DNA of 64,000 nucleotides, taken from positions 1-64,000 of the forward strand of contig NZ_AP022873.1 in the NCBI RefSeq assembly GCF_014701235.1, in the 5' to 3' direction. This stretch comes from Dissulfurispira thermophila (GTDB lineage: Bacteria; Nitrospirota; Thermodesulfovibrionia; Thermodesulfovibrionales; Dissulfurispiraceae). Both the position numbers and the translations under genes were made by a program. Below the pieces are notes generated by a model. That model saw only the letters and a list, made by a program, of their open reading frames with translations, had not been told where the DNA came from and searched no databases. The first letter of the stretch is position 1. Each line of letters opens with the position of its first letter. Shown here one piece after another: positions 1-11,096 of this stretch.

Positions 1-100
1 GGCTATAATGAGCATGTCAAAACAGGCAAAGTTATTAACATTTGTTAATAACTTGTTAATAAATAATGGATATTCTAATTCTTTAATAAGAGGGTAGATA
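1..100 (+). promoter_or_regulatory. dnaA upstream region with AT-rich inverted repeat
   Basis: A TATAAT hexamer lies at 4-9; its -35 would fall outside the window. A perfect 9-bp inverted repeat, GTTATTAAC (31-39) and GTTAATAAC (44-52), is followed by a third GTTAATAA at 55-62. I see no consensus DnaA box (TTATCCACA). The repeats could be a dnaA control site or the edge of an AT-rich unwinding region. That role is inference. Confidence 0.45.
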
Positions 101-1444
101 TTGGCAGCGGTTATAGACATAGAAAAAATATGGGATAAGAGCCTTTTGATGATTGCTGAAAAGGTTGGAGACAGTACCTTTGACCTCTGGTTCAAGCCTA
201 TAAAACCAATTCAGTTGAAAGACAAAACCATTATCCTTGAAATCCCAAATAGATTTTTCAGGGATTGGATAGAGGATTATTACCCTACAATCATTGCAGA
301 TGTCCTGGAAGGGGTTTTGGGGTATCCTGTGACTGTAAAGTACAAAACAGCAGAGAAAGAGGATGCTGTTCTGAGAAAAATGGATTCAATACTCGAAAAT
401 AGAAGGTCCAAACTGGCAAGCAGAGGCATCTATTTAAATCCGCGATATACATTTGACACCTTTGTTGTTGGTCCTTCAAATCAGTTTGCCCATGCTGCTG
501 CTGTGAGGGTTGGAGAAAATCCAGGTTTTGCTTATAATCCTTTATTTATATATGGGGGAGTTGGTCTTGGAAAGACCCATTTAATAAATGCGATTGGAAA
601 CGCTATAGTTGATAAAAATCCGGGAATGATAGTCCACTATGTTTCTGCTGAGCAGTTTACCAATGAGGTGGTTTCTGCTCTTAGACATGAAAAAATGGGA
701 GATTTGAAGGAAAAATACAGGAATGTTGATGTGCTTCTTGTTGATGATGTTCAGTTTATTTCAGGCAAGACCACAACACAGGAAGAGTTTTTTCATACAT
801 TTAATACCCTTTATGAAAAACAGAGACAGATCGTAGTATCGAGCGACAGATTACCCATGGACATATCAGATATTACAGATAGGCTCAGGTCCAGATTCAG
901 CATGGGACTTATTGCTGATATACAACCTCCAGAGCTCGAAACAAAGGTTGCAATTATATATAAAAAGGCAGATGCTGAAAAACTTATAATAAGCGACGAG
1001 GTGGCATATTTTATAGCCGCGCATGTCAAGTCTAACATCAGAGAGTTAGAGGGCTGTCTTATAAAATTAGGTGCACATGCATCATTGACGGGGATGCCGA
1101 TAGATATAAATATGGCAAAAAATGTATTGAAAGATTTAATATCTGAAGATAATAAGCCAATAACACCTGATATAATACTAAAGGCAGTTGGTGAATACTT
1201 CGGGATAAAGGTTCAAGAACTCAAGACAAAAAAGCGCACAAAGGAAATAGTAAATGCACGGCAGATAGCAATGTATATTGCAAAACAGCAGACGCAGCTT
1301 TCCTTGAGCGAGATCGGCAGATACTTTGGCGGAAAAGACCATGCTACTGTAATCTATGCATGCAAGCAAATAGAAGACAAGCGTAGCAAGGATGAAAATC
1401 TGAATAAAAGCATAGAGAATATCAGTAAAAAATTAAAAGGCTAA
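101..1444 (+). CDS. dnaA: Chromosomal replication initiator protein DnaA
   Basis: DnaA is the AAA+ ATPase that binds DnaA boxes, melts oriC and loads the helicase. The 447-aa length is normal for the family. Walker A GGVGLGKTH lies near residues 152-160 and Walker B LLVDDVQF near 211-218. The C-terminal DNA-binding signature GGKDHATV is near 410-417. The N-terminal domain (about 1-90) is followed by a linker of about 20 residues. The start is TTG, preceded by AGAGGG; no ATG gives a better N-terminus. The stop directly abuts the dnaN reading frame, and the order dnaA-dnaN-gyrB is the classical origin-side arrangement. Confidence 0.97.
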   Translation: MAAVIDIEKIWDKSLLMIAEKVGDSTFDLWFKPIKPIQLKDKTIILEIPNRFFRDWIEDYYPTIIADVLEGVLGYPVTVKYKTAEKEDAVLRKMDSILENRRSKLASRGIYLNPRYTFDTFVVGPSNQFAHAAAVRVGENPGFAYNPLFIYGGVGLGKTHLINAIGNAIVDKNPGMIVHYVSAEQFTNEVVSALRHEKMGDLKEKYRNVDVLLVDDVQFISGKTTTQEEFFHTFNTLYEKQRQIVVSSDRLPMDISDITDRLRSRFSMGLIADIQPPELETKVAIIYKKADAEKLIISDEVAYFIAAHVKSNIRELEGCLIKLGAHASLTGMPIDINMAKNVLKDLISEDNKPITPDIILKAVGEYFGIKVQELKTKKRTKEIVNARQIAMYIAKQQTQLSLSEIGRYFGGKDHATVIYACKQIEDKRSKDENLNKSIENISKKLKG

Positions 1445-1456
1445 ATGGAGGGAAAA

Positions 1457-2557
1457 ATGAAGGTAACAATCGAAAAGGATGAATTACAAAGAAAACTTTC
1501 TGATATCCAGAATATTGTTGAAAAGAAAAATACAATGCCAATATTGAATCACTTTCTCCTGACAGTAGAAAAAGGAGGAGCAAATATTACTGCTACAGAC
1601 CTTGAAACAGCTTTTAAGGAGCCCATAAGCCTCACTATTACTGAAGAGGGCAAGATGTGCATCCCCGCAAGAAAGCTTTTTGAAATCGTAAAAGAGATGG
1701 ATGACAGCATAAGCCTTGAATCTGTTGATTCTCAGTGGGTAAAGGTCAGGTCTGGGAAGAGCAATTTTCGCCTTGCAAGCCTTTCAGCAGATGATTTCCC
1801 TGTCTGGCCATCCATTGAATCAACAGAAGAGCTTGAGGTAGATTCTTCGCTACTTCTTGAGATGATAGACAAATCCATATATGCTGCTGGAGAGGCAGAT
1901 ACAAGATATGTGTTAAATGGTCTTTTATTTCATGTAAAGACAAATGGTTCTCTTATTGTTGTTGGCACAGACGGGCACAGGCTGGCACTCTCTGAAAAGA
2001 CCATAGCAGCAAAATCAAAAGAAGAAAAAAAGATGATCGTCTCGAGAAAATCTATAGCTGAACTAAGAAGGTTTTTAAGCAATGAAGAAAAACCTGTAAA
2101 GGTCTTGATAGGGAAAAACCATGTCTTTTTTAAGATAGACGATATTCAGTTTCTGACCAGGCTGATAGAGGGAACATATCCAAATTATGATCAGGTTATC
2201 CCAATTGCAAATGAAAAGATACTCTCTGTGGACAGAAACTTACTTGCAAAGTCATTGAGAAGGGTCTCAATAATGAGCAAAGAAAGGAGCAATGCAGTAA
2301 AAGTTGATATAGATTCTAACACTGTAATTATTTCTGCTTCAAATCCGGACCTCGGCGAGGCAAGTGATGAAATCAGTGCGAGCTATTCAGGAGGTGCTAT
2401 GACGATAGCATTTAATGCACGGTATATACTGGATGCATTAAATGTCATGACATCCCAAAATGTTATACTCAAACTGAACGAACCACTTAGCCCAACTATG
2501 ATAATCGAGGAAGGAAATGATGACTATAAATGTGTAGTAATGCCAATGAGATTATAA
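1457..2557 (+). CDS. dnaN: DNA polymerase III beta subunit (sliding clamp)
   Basis: The clamp forms the ring that tethers polymerase III to DNA. It has about 366 aa with the three clamp domains and typical motifs: MPILNHFLL near the N-terminus, GTDGHRLAL in the middle and a C-terminal VMPMRL. The frame is open from an ATG at 1445, but GGAGG at 1447-1451 is well placed for the ATG at 1457, which gives the usual MKVTIEKDEL N-terminus; I choose that start. It follows dnaA with almost no gap and is probably co-transcribed with it. Confidence 0.96.
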   Translation: MKVTIEKDELQRKLSDIQNIVEKKNTMPILNHFLLTVEKGGANITATDLETAFKEPISLTITEEGKMCIPARKLFEIVKEMDDSISLESVDSQWVKVRSGKSNFRLASLSADDFPVWPSIESTEELEVDSSLLLEMIDKSIYAAGEADTRYVLNGLLFHVKTNGSLIVVGTDGHRLALSEKTIAAKSKEEKKMIVSRKSIAELRRFLSNEEKPVKVLIGKNHVFFKIDDIQFLTRLIEGTYPNYDQVIPIANEKILSVDRNLLAKSLRRVSIMSKERSNAVKVDIDSNTVIISASNPDLGEASDEISASYSGGAMTIAFNARYILDALNVMTSQNVILKLNEPLSPTMIIEEGNDDYKCVVMPMRL

Positions 2558-5045
<2,488 letters not shown>

Positions 5046-5078
5046 TTGATGATTTAGGCATAGAAAAAAGGGGGCTTT

Positions 5079-6014
5079 ATGAACATCTATATTTCTGGTT
5101 CAATGGCTTATGATAGAATTATGGACTTTCCGGGAAAATTCTCCGACCACATCCTGCCTGATAAGATACACATCTTGAATGTATGCTTTACAGTAAATGG
5201 AATGGTAGAAAAATTTGGAGGCACTGCTGGAAACATAGCCTATTCCTTAAGCCTTCTTGGAGAAAAGCCAATAATAATAGCAACAATAGGAAAGGACTAT
5301 GAAAGATATTTTGAGTGGCTAAAGAAAAATAACATCTCCACAGAAGGCATTAAAATAGTAGATGAAGAATTTACAGCATGCGCTTATATAACAACGGACA
5401 AGGCAGACAATCAAATAACGGGATTTAATCCTGGCGCAATGAAGTATCAATCAGGGTATGAATTTAAAAATCCTGAATCAAAAGACTCTTTGATAATCAT
5501 TGGTCCAGGCAATCTTCAGGACATGAGAAAATATGCAAAAATAGCAAAAGACAGGGGCATTAAGTGCATTTGTGACCCCGGTCAATCGCTAACACAATGG
5601 GATGGTGATTCCCTCACGGAATGGATAGATGGCTCATATATGTTGATTACCAATGATTATGAACTTGAGCTTATTATAAAGATGACAAGGATTGACAAGA
5701 GAAGGCTCCTAAAAATGACAAAAATAATTATCACAACACTTAGTGAAAGGGGATCTCTTATAAGCACTTCTGAAGGTGATGTTCAAATACCTGCGGTAAA
5801 GATCTCAGAGATTCTTGATCCCACAGGTGCTGGAGATGCATATAGGTCAGGACTGATTAAAGGGCTTGCAATGGGTAAGGATATAGAGACCTCTGCAAAA
5901 ATGGGTGCAGTAGCAGCAGCATATGCTATTGAAAGATATGGCACGCAAGAGCACTATTTTACTTATAATGAATTTGTTGAAAGATACAGAAGCAATTTTG
6001 GAGAATTTGGATGA
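5079..6014 (+). CDS. PfkB-family carbohydrate/nucleoside kinase (adenosine-kinase-like)
   Basis: This is a ribokinase-fold enzyme that transfers phosphate from ATP to a sugar or nucleoside hydroxyl. It has 311 aa. The N-terminal substrate-side motif GGTAGNIAYSLSLLG is near residue 47. The C-terminal PfkB signature DPTGAGDAYRSGL is near 247, with the catalytic Asp in GAGD. The overall pattern resembles bacterial adenosine-kinase-like members, but the sequence does not settle the substrate. A good ribosome binding site (AAGGGGG) precedes the ATG. It may be co-transcribed with gyrB (33-bp gap). Confidence 0.85.
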   Translation: MNIYISGSMAYDRIMDFPGKFSDHILPDKIHILNVCFTVNGMVEKFGGTAGNIAYSLSLLGEKPIIIATIGKDYERYFEWLKKNNISTEGIKIVDEEFTACAYITTDKADNQITGFNPGAMKYQSGYEFKNPESKDSLIIIGPGNLQDMRKYAKIAKDRGIKCICDPGQSLTQWDGDSLTEWIDGSYMLITNDYELELIIKMTRIDKRRLLKMTKIIITTLSERGSLISTSEGDVQIPAVKISEILDPTGAGDAYRSGLIKGLAMGKDIETSAKMGAVAAAYAIERYGTQEHYFTYNEFVERYRSNFGEFG

Positions 6015-6024
6015 AGGGTAAAAA

Positions 6025-6525
6025 ATGTTTTACGAAGAAATTTTTAAGAGTCTTAATAAAAGGCATATAGACTATGTCGTTGTCGGCGGAGTTGCTCTTG
6101 TGCTTCATGGAATTGTCCGCCTTACTGCTGATCTTGACCTTATGCTATCCCTTGAAGAAAAGAATATTGCCAGATTTGTGGATGTCATGAATGAATTTGG
6201 TTATAAGCCCAGAATTCCTGTTAAAGCAGAAGAATTATTAGACCCTAAAAAAAGAGATTATTGGCTGAAGGAAAAGAATATGAAGGTCTTTAGCTTTTAC
6301 CATCCCCATGAGGCGATAAGCCTTATAGATATTTTTATTTATGAACCAGTTGACTATAATGAGCTTAAAAAACATTCTGTCAAAATGAAGATAGGAAACT
6401 TTTTTGTCCCCGTGACATCAATAGACGACCTTATAAGGTTGAAGAAAATCTCGGGTAGAAAACAAGATATTGAAGATATTAAGGTTCTGAAAGAGATAAA
6501 AAAATATGAGAAAAAACAAAAGTAA
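6025..6525 (+). CDS. Nucleotidyltransferase-fold protein (DUF6036/AbiEii-like)
   Basis: This 166-aa protein has the minimal nucleotidyltransferase pattern VVGGVALVLHG followed by R-x-T-x-DLDLML (residues about 19-40). Such folds transfer NMP groups. Members of this group often sit in toxin-antitoxin or phage-exclusion loci with a small partner ORF, as here, where the next ORF overlaps the 3' end by 20 bp. The Lys-rich C-terminus may reflect mobility. Its substrate and a toxin role are unproven. It could equally be a solitary housekeeping nucleotidyltransferase. Confidence 0.65.
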   Translation: MFYEEIFKSLNKRHIDYVVVGGVALVLHGIVRLTADLDLMLSLEEKNIARFVDVMNEFGYKPRIPVKAEELLDPKKRDYWLKEKNMKVFSFYHPHEAISLIDIFIYEPVDYNELKKHSVKMKIGNFFVPVTSIDDLIRLKKISGRKQDIEDIKVLKEIKKYEKKQK

Positions 6526-6697
6526 AAATATAGAAATTATTCAATATTTTTCTAAAGAAAGGCTTGATGAGTTCAGGCATATGTCTGCAAAGGCAAGACT
6601 TCAATGGCTTGAGGAGGCTAATGCATTTATAAATAAGGCACTTGGTTTTAAGAAAAGGGCATTTTTTGACAATAGATTTAAAGGGATGGAAACTTGA
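6506..6697 (+). CDS. Small basic hypothetical protein, partner of the nucleotidyltransferase
   Basis: A 63-aa ORF overlaps the upstream nucleotidyltransferase gene by 20 bp. It contains the motif SAKARLQWLEEANAF followed by a basic tail. Short proteins with an 'R-L-x-WLEEA' pattern recur next to this class of nucleotidyltransferase as far as I recall, which suggests a two-component (possibly toxin-antitoxin) unit. I cannot name the family. Overlap and shared strand support translation, but the Shine-Dalgarno is weak. Confidence 0.5.
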   Translation: MRKNKSKNIEIIQYFSKERLDEFRHMSAKARLQWLEEANAFINKALGFKKRAFFDNRFKGMET

Positions 6698-6732
6698 GCT
6701 TTTTGAGGTAATATTTATGTTAATCTTTCTTT

Positions 6733-7785
6733 ATGCTTAATGAGAGCGCCGTAAAGTCATATCTTAAGGATAAGTTTAAAGATGCCTTTTATGTTGAGAT
6801 TACAAGGCTTGGGGCGGGTGTGCATGGTGCTGGTTTTCTTATAGAGATTCAAACAGAACAAGGGATTAGTCAGTATGTCGTAAAAGGACTTTTTCCTGAA
6901 GGGCTTGGGCATGATTATCCATCGGATAGGGCGCAGGTATTTCTTTTAGACCTCGAGACATATAATGAACTTCCAAGGCATGCAAAGGCTATTGATGTGC
7001 TTGCTGAGATGCCGGATGGCTCAATAAAATCCATTGGTGGCGGAAAAGAATACTATCTATTGATGGAGAGGGTTGAAGGGAGGGATTATTTTAATGACTT
7101 AAGAGAATTCTCAAAAAAACAGGGACTTGAACAAGCTGACATCAAAAAGATAAAGGCAATGACATCTTATTTATCTGACATTCATTCTGTAAAAAAGGAT
7201 TCCCGATCACTTTATTTAAGAAAAATAAGAGACATCATAGGACATGGTGAATGCCTGATGGGTGTGTTTGATATATATCCCGAAGGCGTATTGAGTTATG
7301 AAGATATGGCAGAGATAGAAAAGATGTGCATTGACTGGAGGGCAAGACTCAAATCAAAAACCCATAGGCTTTGCCAGATTCATGGCGATTTTCATCCGGG
7401 CAATATCTGGTTTAAAGGAGTCAGGGATATAGATTTTGTTTTGCTTGATAGAAGCAGAGGACCTTTTGGGGATGCAGCAGATGATGTGACAGCCCTTTGC
7501 ATCAACTATATATTTTTCTCTGTGATGTATTATGGAGATGTAAGGGGTGCATATCTTGAAGGTCTTAATCTGTTTCTTGAGGAATATATAAAACAGACAA
7601 ATGATAATGAATTATTAGAAGTAGTTGCACCATTCTTTGCATTTAGAGGAGCAGTTGTAGCCAATCCTGTGTTTTATCCTGAACTAACTGAAGATGCACG
7701 AAATAAGATTTTTAGATTCATCAGGTTTGTGCTTTCATCTGAAAGGTTTGATATAAACAGAGTTAATTCTTATATGGCTGATTAG
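6733..7785 (+). CDS. APH-fold phosphotransferase of unknown substrate
   Basis: This 350-aa protein has the kinase-like APH fold. The catalytic loop is HGDFHPGNIWF (near residue 217) and the metal-binding LLDRSRGPFGDAADDV follows (near 236; DR replaces the usual D-F/W). The family phosphorylates small alcohols such as choline, homoserine or methylthioribose; resistance to aminoglycosides is only one specialised role and nothing here supports it. The ATG at 6733 has no ribosome binding site of its own. A GAGGT site instead leads a 7-codon reading frame (6718-6741) that overlaps the start, so coupling is possible. Its 3' end overlaps the convergent exonuclease gene by 23 bp. Confidence 0.75.
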   Translation: MLNESAVKSYLKDKFKDAFYVEITRLGAGVHGAGFLIEIQTEQGISQYVVKGLFPEGLGHDYPSDRAQVFLLDLETYNELPRHAKAIDVLAEMPDGSIKSIGGGKEYYLLMERVEGRDYFNDLREFSKKQGLEQADIKKIKAMTSYLSDIHSVKKDSRSLYLRKIRDIIGHGECLMGVFDIYPEGVLSYEDMAEIEKMCIDWRARLKSKTHRLCQIHGDFHPGNIWFKGVRDIDFVLLDRSRGPFGDAADDVTALCINYIFFSVMYYGDVRGAYLEGLNLFLEEYIKQTNDNELLEVVAPFFAFRGAVVANPVFYPELTEDARNKIFRFIRFVLSSERFDINRVNSYMAD

Positions 7786-8470
7786 GTTGGAGCTTTATAT
7801 AGTTTTCCCAGATTAGGAATAATTCTTTTGTTGCTATGAGGTCTCTTGCGCAGTATCTGGCAATATCCACATATCGGCCTGATTTGAAGAGGTCCTTTAC
7901 CTCATAACCTGTTATTACTTCGCCTGATTCATTTGCTGACTTTGGGCTTTTAATGCCAAAGGTTTTGCACCACATATCAAGGCTGAATCTCCTCTTTGAA
8001 GCACCATAAAAGGTTAACTGATCCAGTAGATCTATATGCGTGCCATTGTACCTATTTGGCATCAAATCCCTCGAGGGTTTTATCCTGTTTACGGCAGAAC
8101 GGATCATGATGAATGGACAGTCAAATGTTCTGCCGTTAAAGGTGATGAATTGGTCATATGTTTTTACAGCACTCCAGAATTTTTCTATAATCTCTTTTTC
8201 TGTACCGCTTTCGAATCTAATGCCATTTTCTTCAAAAGGCAAGAGCATGTCTTCAGGTGTCTGAAAATATACAGCACCTTTATTTGAATCAGGATTTAGC
8301 ATGCCAATGGCAACTATCTCTCCTGTAAGGGGATATAAAGAGAGACTCTCCCTTACCCTGTCTTCTTCCTCTTCTGTCTCTGCCCATTTAAGAAGATATT
8401 GTTGTGTTGAGGTATCAAGGGAATTAAAGTCTATACCTACAGTTTCTATGTCAAAAATAATTCTCTTCAT
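7763..8470 (-). CDS. DEDDy 3'-5' exonuclease (PolB-exonuclease-like)
   Basis: This 235-aa protein is related to the stand-alone 3'-5' exonucleases similar to the family B polymerase proofreading domain. Exo I is FDIETVGID (D7, E9), Exo II is FNGRTFDCPF (about residue 114) and Exo III is the tyrosine type YCARDLIATKE (about 210). All acidic catalytic residues are present. It has no polymerase domain. It is last in the minus-strand series that includes ctpA and envC, and lacks an obvious Shine-Dalgarno before its ATG. Confidence 0.8.
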   Translation of the reverse strand: MKRIIFDIETVGIDFNSLDTSTQQYLLKWAETEEEEDRVRESLSLYPLTGEIVAIGMLNPDSNKGAVYFQTPEDMLLPFEENGIRFESGTEKEIIEKFWSAVKTYDQFITFNGRTFDCPFIMIRSAVNRIKPSRDLMPNRYNGTHIDLLDQLTFYGASKRRFSLDMWCKTFGIKSPKSANESGEVITGYEVKDLFKSGRYVDIARYCARDLIATKELFLIWENYIKLQPNQPYKN

Positions 8471-8513
8471 AATTATAAAGTTATTACTGTTTAGCCATGA
8501 GCTATTGGCTAAT

Positions 8514-9806
8514 TTACGCTGCTTTTTTCATTTTTTCAAATACCTTCCATGTCTTGATGGTGTCAATAGCCCTTTGCAACTGGTTGTCATCCTTTTCATC
8601 TACTTCAAGAGGAGCTGTTTCTTTTTCTTCAGGCCCTTCTTTTTGCTGTTCATTTTTAAGATGTCCTTCAAGGTCTTTTTCTCTTATAACTCTATGCTGT
8701 TCTTTTCCATCCTTAGCCTCAAGTTTTACCACAATATCAGGGGTAATCCCGATTCCCTGAATGCTTGTACCTTTTGGTGTATAGTATTTTGCGGTGGTGA
8801 GTCGCAGTCCTGAACCATCACTGAGCGGAATAAGGCTCTGCACAGAACCTTTCCCGAATGTCTGAACACCTATAATTACCGCCCTGTTCCAGTCTTTTAA
8901 TGCACCTGCAACAATCTCAGATGCACTTGCACTACCCTGATTTACAAGGACTACCATTGGGATATCTGTATATGACTTTTCTTCTTCAGTGAAGTACTCA
9001 GTTTTTTCACCGCTTTTACTTTTTATATAAACAACAAGCTTTTTTGGTGGAAGAAACTGTTCTGTAACTTCAACTGCACTATTTAGAAGCCCCCCCGGAT
9101 CATTCCGTAAATCAAGGATTAACGAAGTCATGCCTTCTTTTGAAAGTTTTTCTAATGCTTGAGAGAGATCAGGCCCTGTAGCTTCCTGAAATTGGGTTAT
9201 TTTTATATAACCAATTCCGTCTTGAAGCATCTTAGATTTTACGCTCTTGATTTTTATGATGTCCCTGATTATAGTAAAATCCTTTGGTTCTTTCCAGCCT
9301 TCCCTGAAGATGGTTAATACAATAGCTGTGCCTTTTTGACCCCGCATTTTAGAGACAGCATCTGTTAGAGCCATATTTTTTGTGGATTCCCCTGAGATTT
9401 TTAGTATCCTATCGCCGGCCTTGATACCAGCCTTAAATGCCGGTGTATCTTCTATTGGGGCTATGACCGTGAGTATCCCATCCTTAATACCTATTTGAAT
9501 GCCAAGTCCACCAAATTCGCCTTTTGTTTCTACCTGTAATTCCTTTAGTGCCTCTGGTGTCATGTAACTCGAATGCGGATCAAGAGAGCCAACCATTCCC
9601 TTGATAGCACCGATTATGAGGTCTTTTGTCTTGACATCATCTACATAGTTCTTCTTTATGAGGGTTAAAACTTCTGTAAAAGTGCGCAGCTCTTCATAGC
9701 CATTTTGCGCATTTACAGTTTCCACTGCCCATTTGCCTACTACAATGCCTGTTAAGGCAATGGAGAATATTACCGCTATCAATATCCATTTCTTTTTCCA
9801 ATACAT
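8514..9806 (-). CDS. ctpA: S41 carboxy-terminal processing peptidase
   Basis: This is a periplasmic serine protease of the CtpA/Prc type, with Ser-Lys dyad chemistry. It has 430 aa. An N-terminal hydrophobic segment (about 7-26) acts as signal/anchor. A PDZ domain covers about 95-180 (GGLGIQIG, AGDRIL). The S41 core has LDLRNDPGGLL near 230, the nucleophile motif GSASASEIVAGAL near 292 and the Lys in FGKGSVQ near 319. The C-terminus is charged and low-complexity. GGAGGA precedes the ATG. It directly follows envC, an arrangement in which such peptidases act on cell-wall hydrolase systems; that functional link is inference. Confidence 0.92.
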   Translation of the reverse strand: MYWKKKWILIAVIFSIALTGIVVGKWAVETVNAQNGYEELRTFTEVLTLIKKNYVDDVKTKDLIIGAIKGMVGSLDPHSSYMTPEALKELQVETKGEFGGLGIQIGIKDGILTVIAPIEDTPAFKAGIKAGDRILKISGESTKNMALTDAVSKMRGQKGTAIVLTIFREGWKEPKDFTIIRDIIKIKSVKSKMLQDGIGYIKITQFQEATGPDLSQALEKLSKEGMTSLILDLRNDPGGLLNSAVEVTEQFLPPKKLVVYIKSKSGEKTEYFTEEEKSYTDIPMVVLVNQGSASASEIVAGALKDWNRAVIIGVQTFGKGSVQSLIPLSDGSGLRLTTAKYYTPKGTSIQGIGITPDIVVKLEAKDGKEQHRVIREKDLEGHLKNEQQKEGPEEKETAPLEVDEKDDNQLQRAIDTIKTWKVFEKMKKAA

Positions 9807-9866
9807 CCTTTATCCTCCGTAAATTTATTCATGGCTTTTAGTCTCTTTGAAACTATGAACTATGAA

Positions 9867-11096
9867 CTATTTTTTCAGCCACTGTTGAGGGTCGAGGGGC
9901 TTGCCTTTATATCTGATTTCAAAATAAAGACCACTTGCTCCTATGGCATTAGACTCCCCAACCTCTCCGATGGTTGTATGTTCTTTTATTATAACTCCAT
10001 TTTTCAAAAAAATCTTGGATAGATTCCCATACAGTGTATGATACCCGCTTCCGTGACTGATTATGACTAATTGACCATATCCTTTAAATTCATCTGCAAA
10101 CACTACCTTGCCTTCATGAACTGCCTTTACAGGTGTGCCATTAGATGCCTTTATATGAATACCGCTTCTGAAGACAGGCAGATTAAACAGTGGATCAATC
10201 TGCGTTCCATACTGAATGGCAACAGTGCCATTTACAGGCCATGGAAGCCTTCCTTTTAATCGAGCAAAACCACTGTCCTCGACTGTTTCTTCTTCCTTTA
10301 TTTTTGGCTTTGCTCCCTTCTTTTTTCTTAGTTCACTTTCTCGCCTTTCTGATTCTTGTATTATTCTCAGAAGTCTGTTTGATGCCTCCTGTAATTCCTT
10401 TATCATCTTTTCGTAATTCTTTTTTTCCTTTCTAACACTGACAAGGAGGGTTTCTCTCTCTTTTTTCTTTTCTTTGAGAGAGGTTTCAAGGCGGGACAGT
10501 TTTTCTTCTTCTGTTTTCAGTTCTGAATGTAATTTTTTAAGATTGTTTTGTTTTTCGCTCAGGATATTTACAGTCTCTTTATATTTAGTTATAAGCTTCT
10601 GGTCATATGTAGATATATCGCTTATATACCTGAGAGACCTTACAGTTTGCGATATATCTTCACCACTCATGAGTATAAGGAGTGCATCGTTTGTCTTACT
10701 CATCTTCTGCAAGACCCTCAATCTCTTTTTTAGGAGATTGTTTTGTAGATTAAGATTTTCTTTGTTTTTGTTAATATCAACTTGTAGTGCTGATATATTG
10801 CCTTGTATTTTTTTTATTTTTCCACGCTGTAAAGAAAGCTGATTTTCTATTTCATTAAGTTCAGCATTTGTTTTTTTTAGTTCTTCTATTACGGATTTTT
10901 CTGCTTTTTTTACTGATTCGAGTTTTTTCTTATGGCTTTTTAGATCTTTTTGAATCTGCTTGTATTGTTCGTGGGGATTTTCAGCATAAGCGGTAAGTAG
11001 AAAAAAAATAAAAGGCAAGAAGACAACAAGATAATGAGATAAGAAGTTATAATGTCTCTTGATCTCTGAACCTCTGACCCCTTGAACCTCTTTCAA
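9867..11096 (-). CDS. envC: EnvC-like murein hydrolase activator (coiled coil plus LytM/M23 domain)
   Basis: EnvC couples FtsEX to septal amidase activation. The protein has 409 aa: a hydrophobic signal at about 20-42, a long coiled coil (about 45-260) and a C-terminal LytM domain (about 280-405). In the LytM domain the zinc motifs are degenerate: 'SGIHIKA' stands where HxxxD is expected, and 'SGYHTLYGNL' replaces H-x-H. This is typical of EnvC activators that are not themselves peptidases. The start is TTG overlapping the ftsX stop by 4 bp. The first ~15 residues are encoded by a GGTTCA/GGTCAG low-complexity repeat. Confidence 0.9.
   Translation of the reverse strand: MKEVQGVRGSEIKRHYNFLSHYLVVFLPFIFFLLTAYAENPHEQYKQIQKDLKSHKKKLESVKKAEKSVIEELKKTNAELNEIENQLSLQRGKIKKIQGNISALQVDINKNKENLNLQNNLLKKRLRVLQKMSKTNDALLILMSGEDISQTVRSLRYISDISTYDQKLITKYKETVNILSEKQNNLKKLHSELKTEEEKLSRLETSLKEKKKERETLLVSVRKEKKNYEKMIKELQEASNRLLRIIQESERRESELRKKKGAKPKIKEEETVEDSGFARLKGRLPWPVNGTVAIQYGTQIDPLFNLPVFRSGIHIKASNGTPVKAVHEGKVVFADEFKGYGQLVIISHGSGYHTLYGNLSKIFLKNGVIIKEHTTIGEVGESNAIGASGLYFEIRYKGKPLDPQQWLKK

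Noticed and set aside
42-63. Definite oriC
   Set aside because: AT-rich repeats alone, without DnaA boxes or GC-skew data, do not prove an origin.
6733-7785. Aminoglycoside resistance gene
   Set aside because: Only the general APH fold motifs are present. The family is mostly metabolic, and the context is housekeeping.
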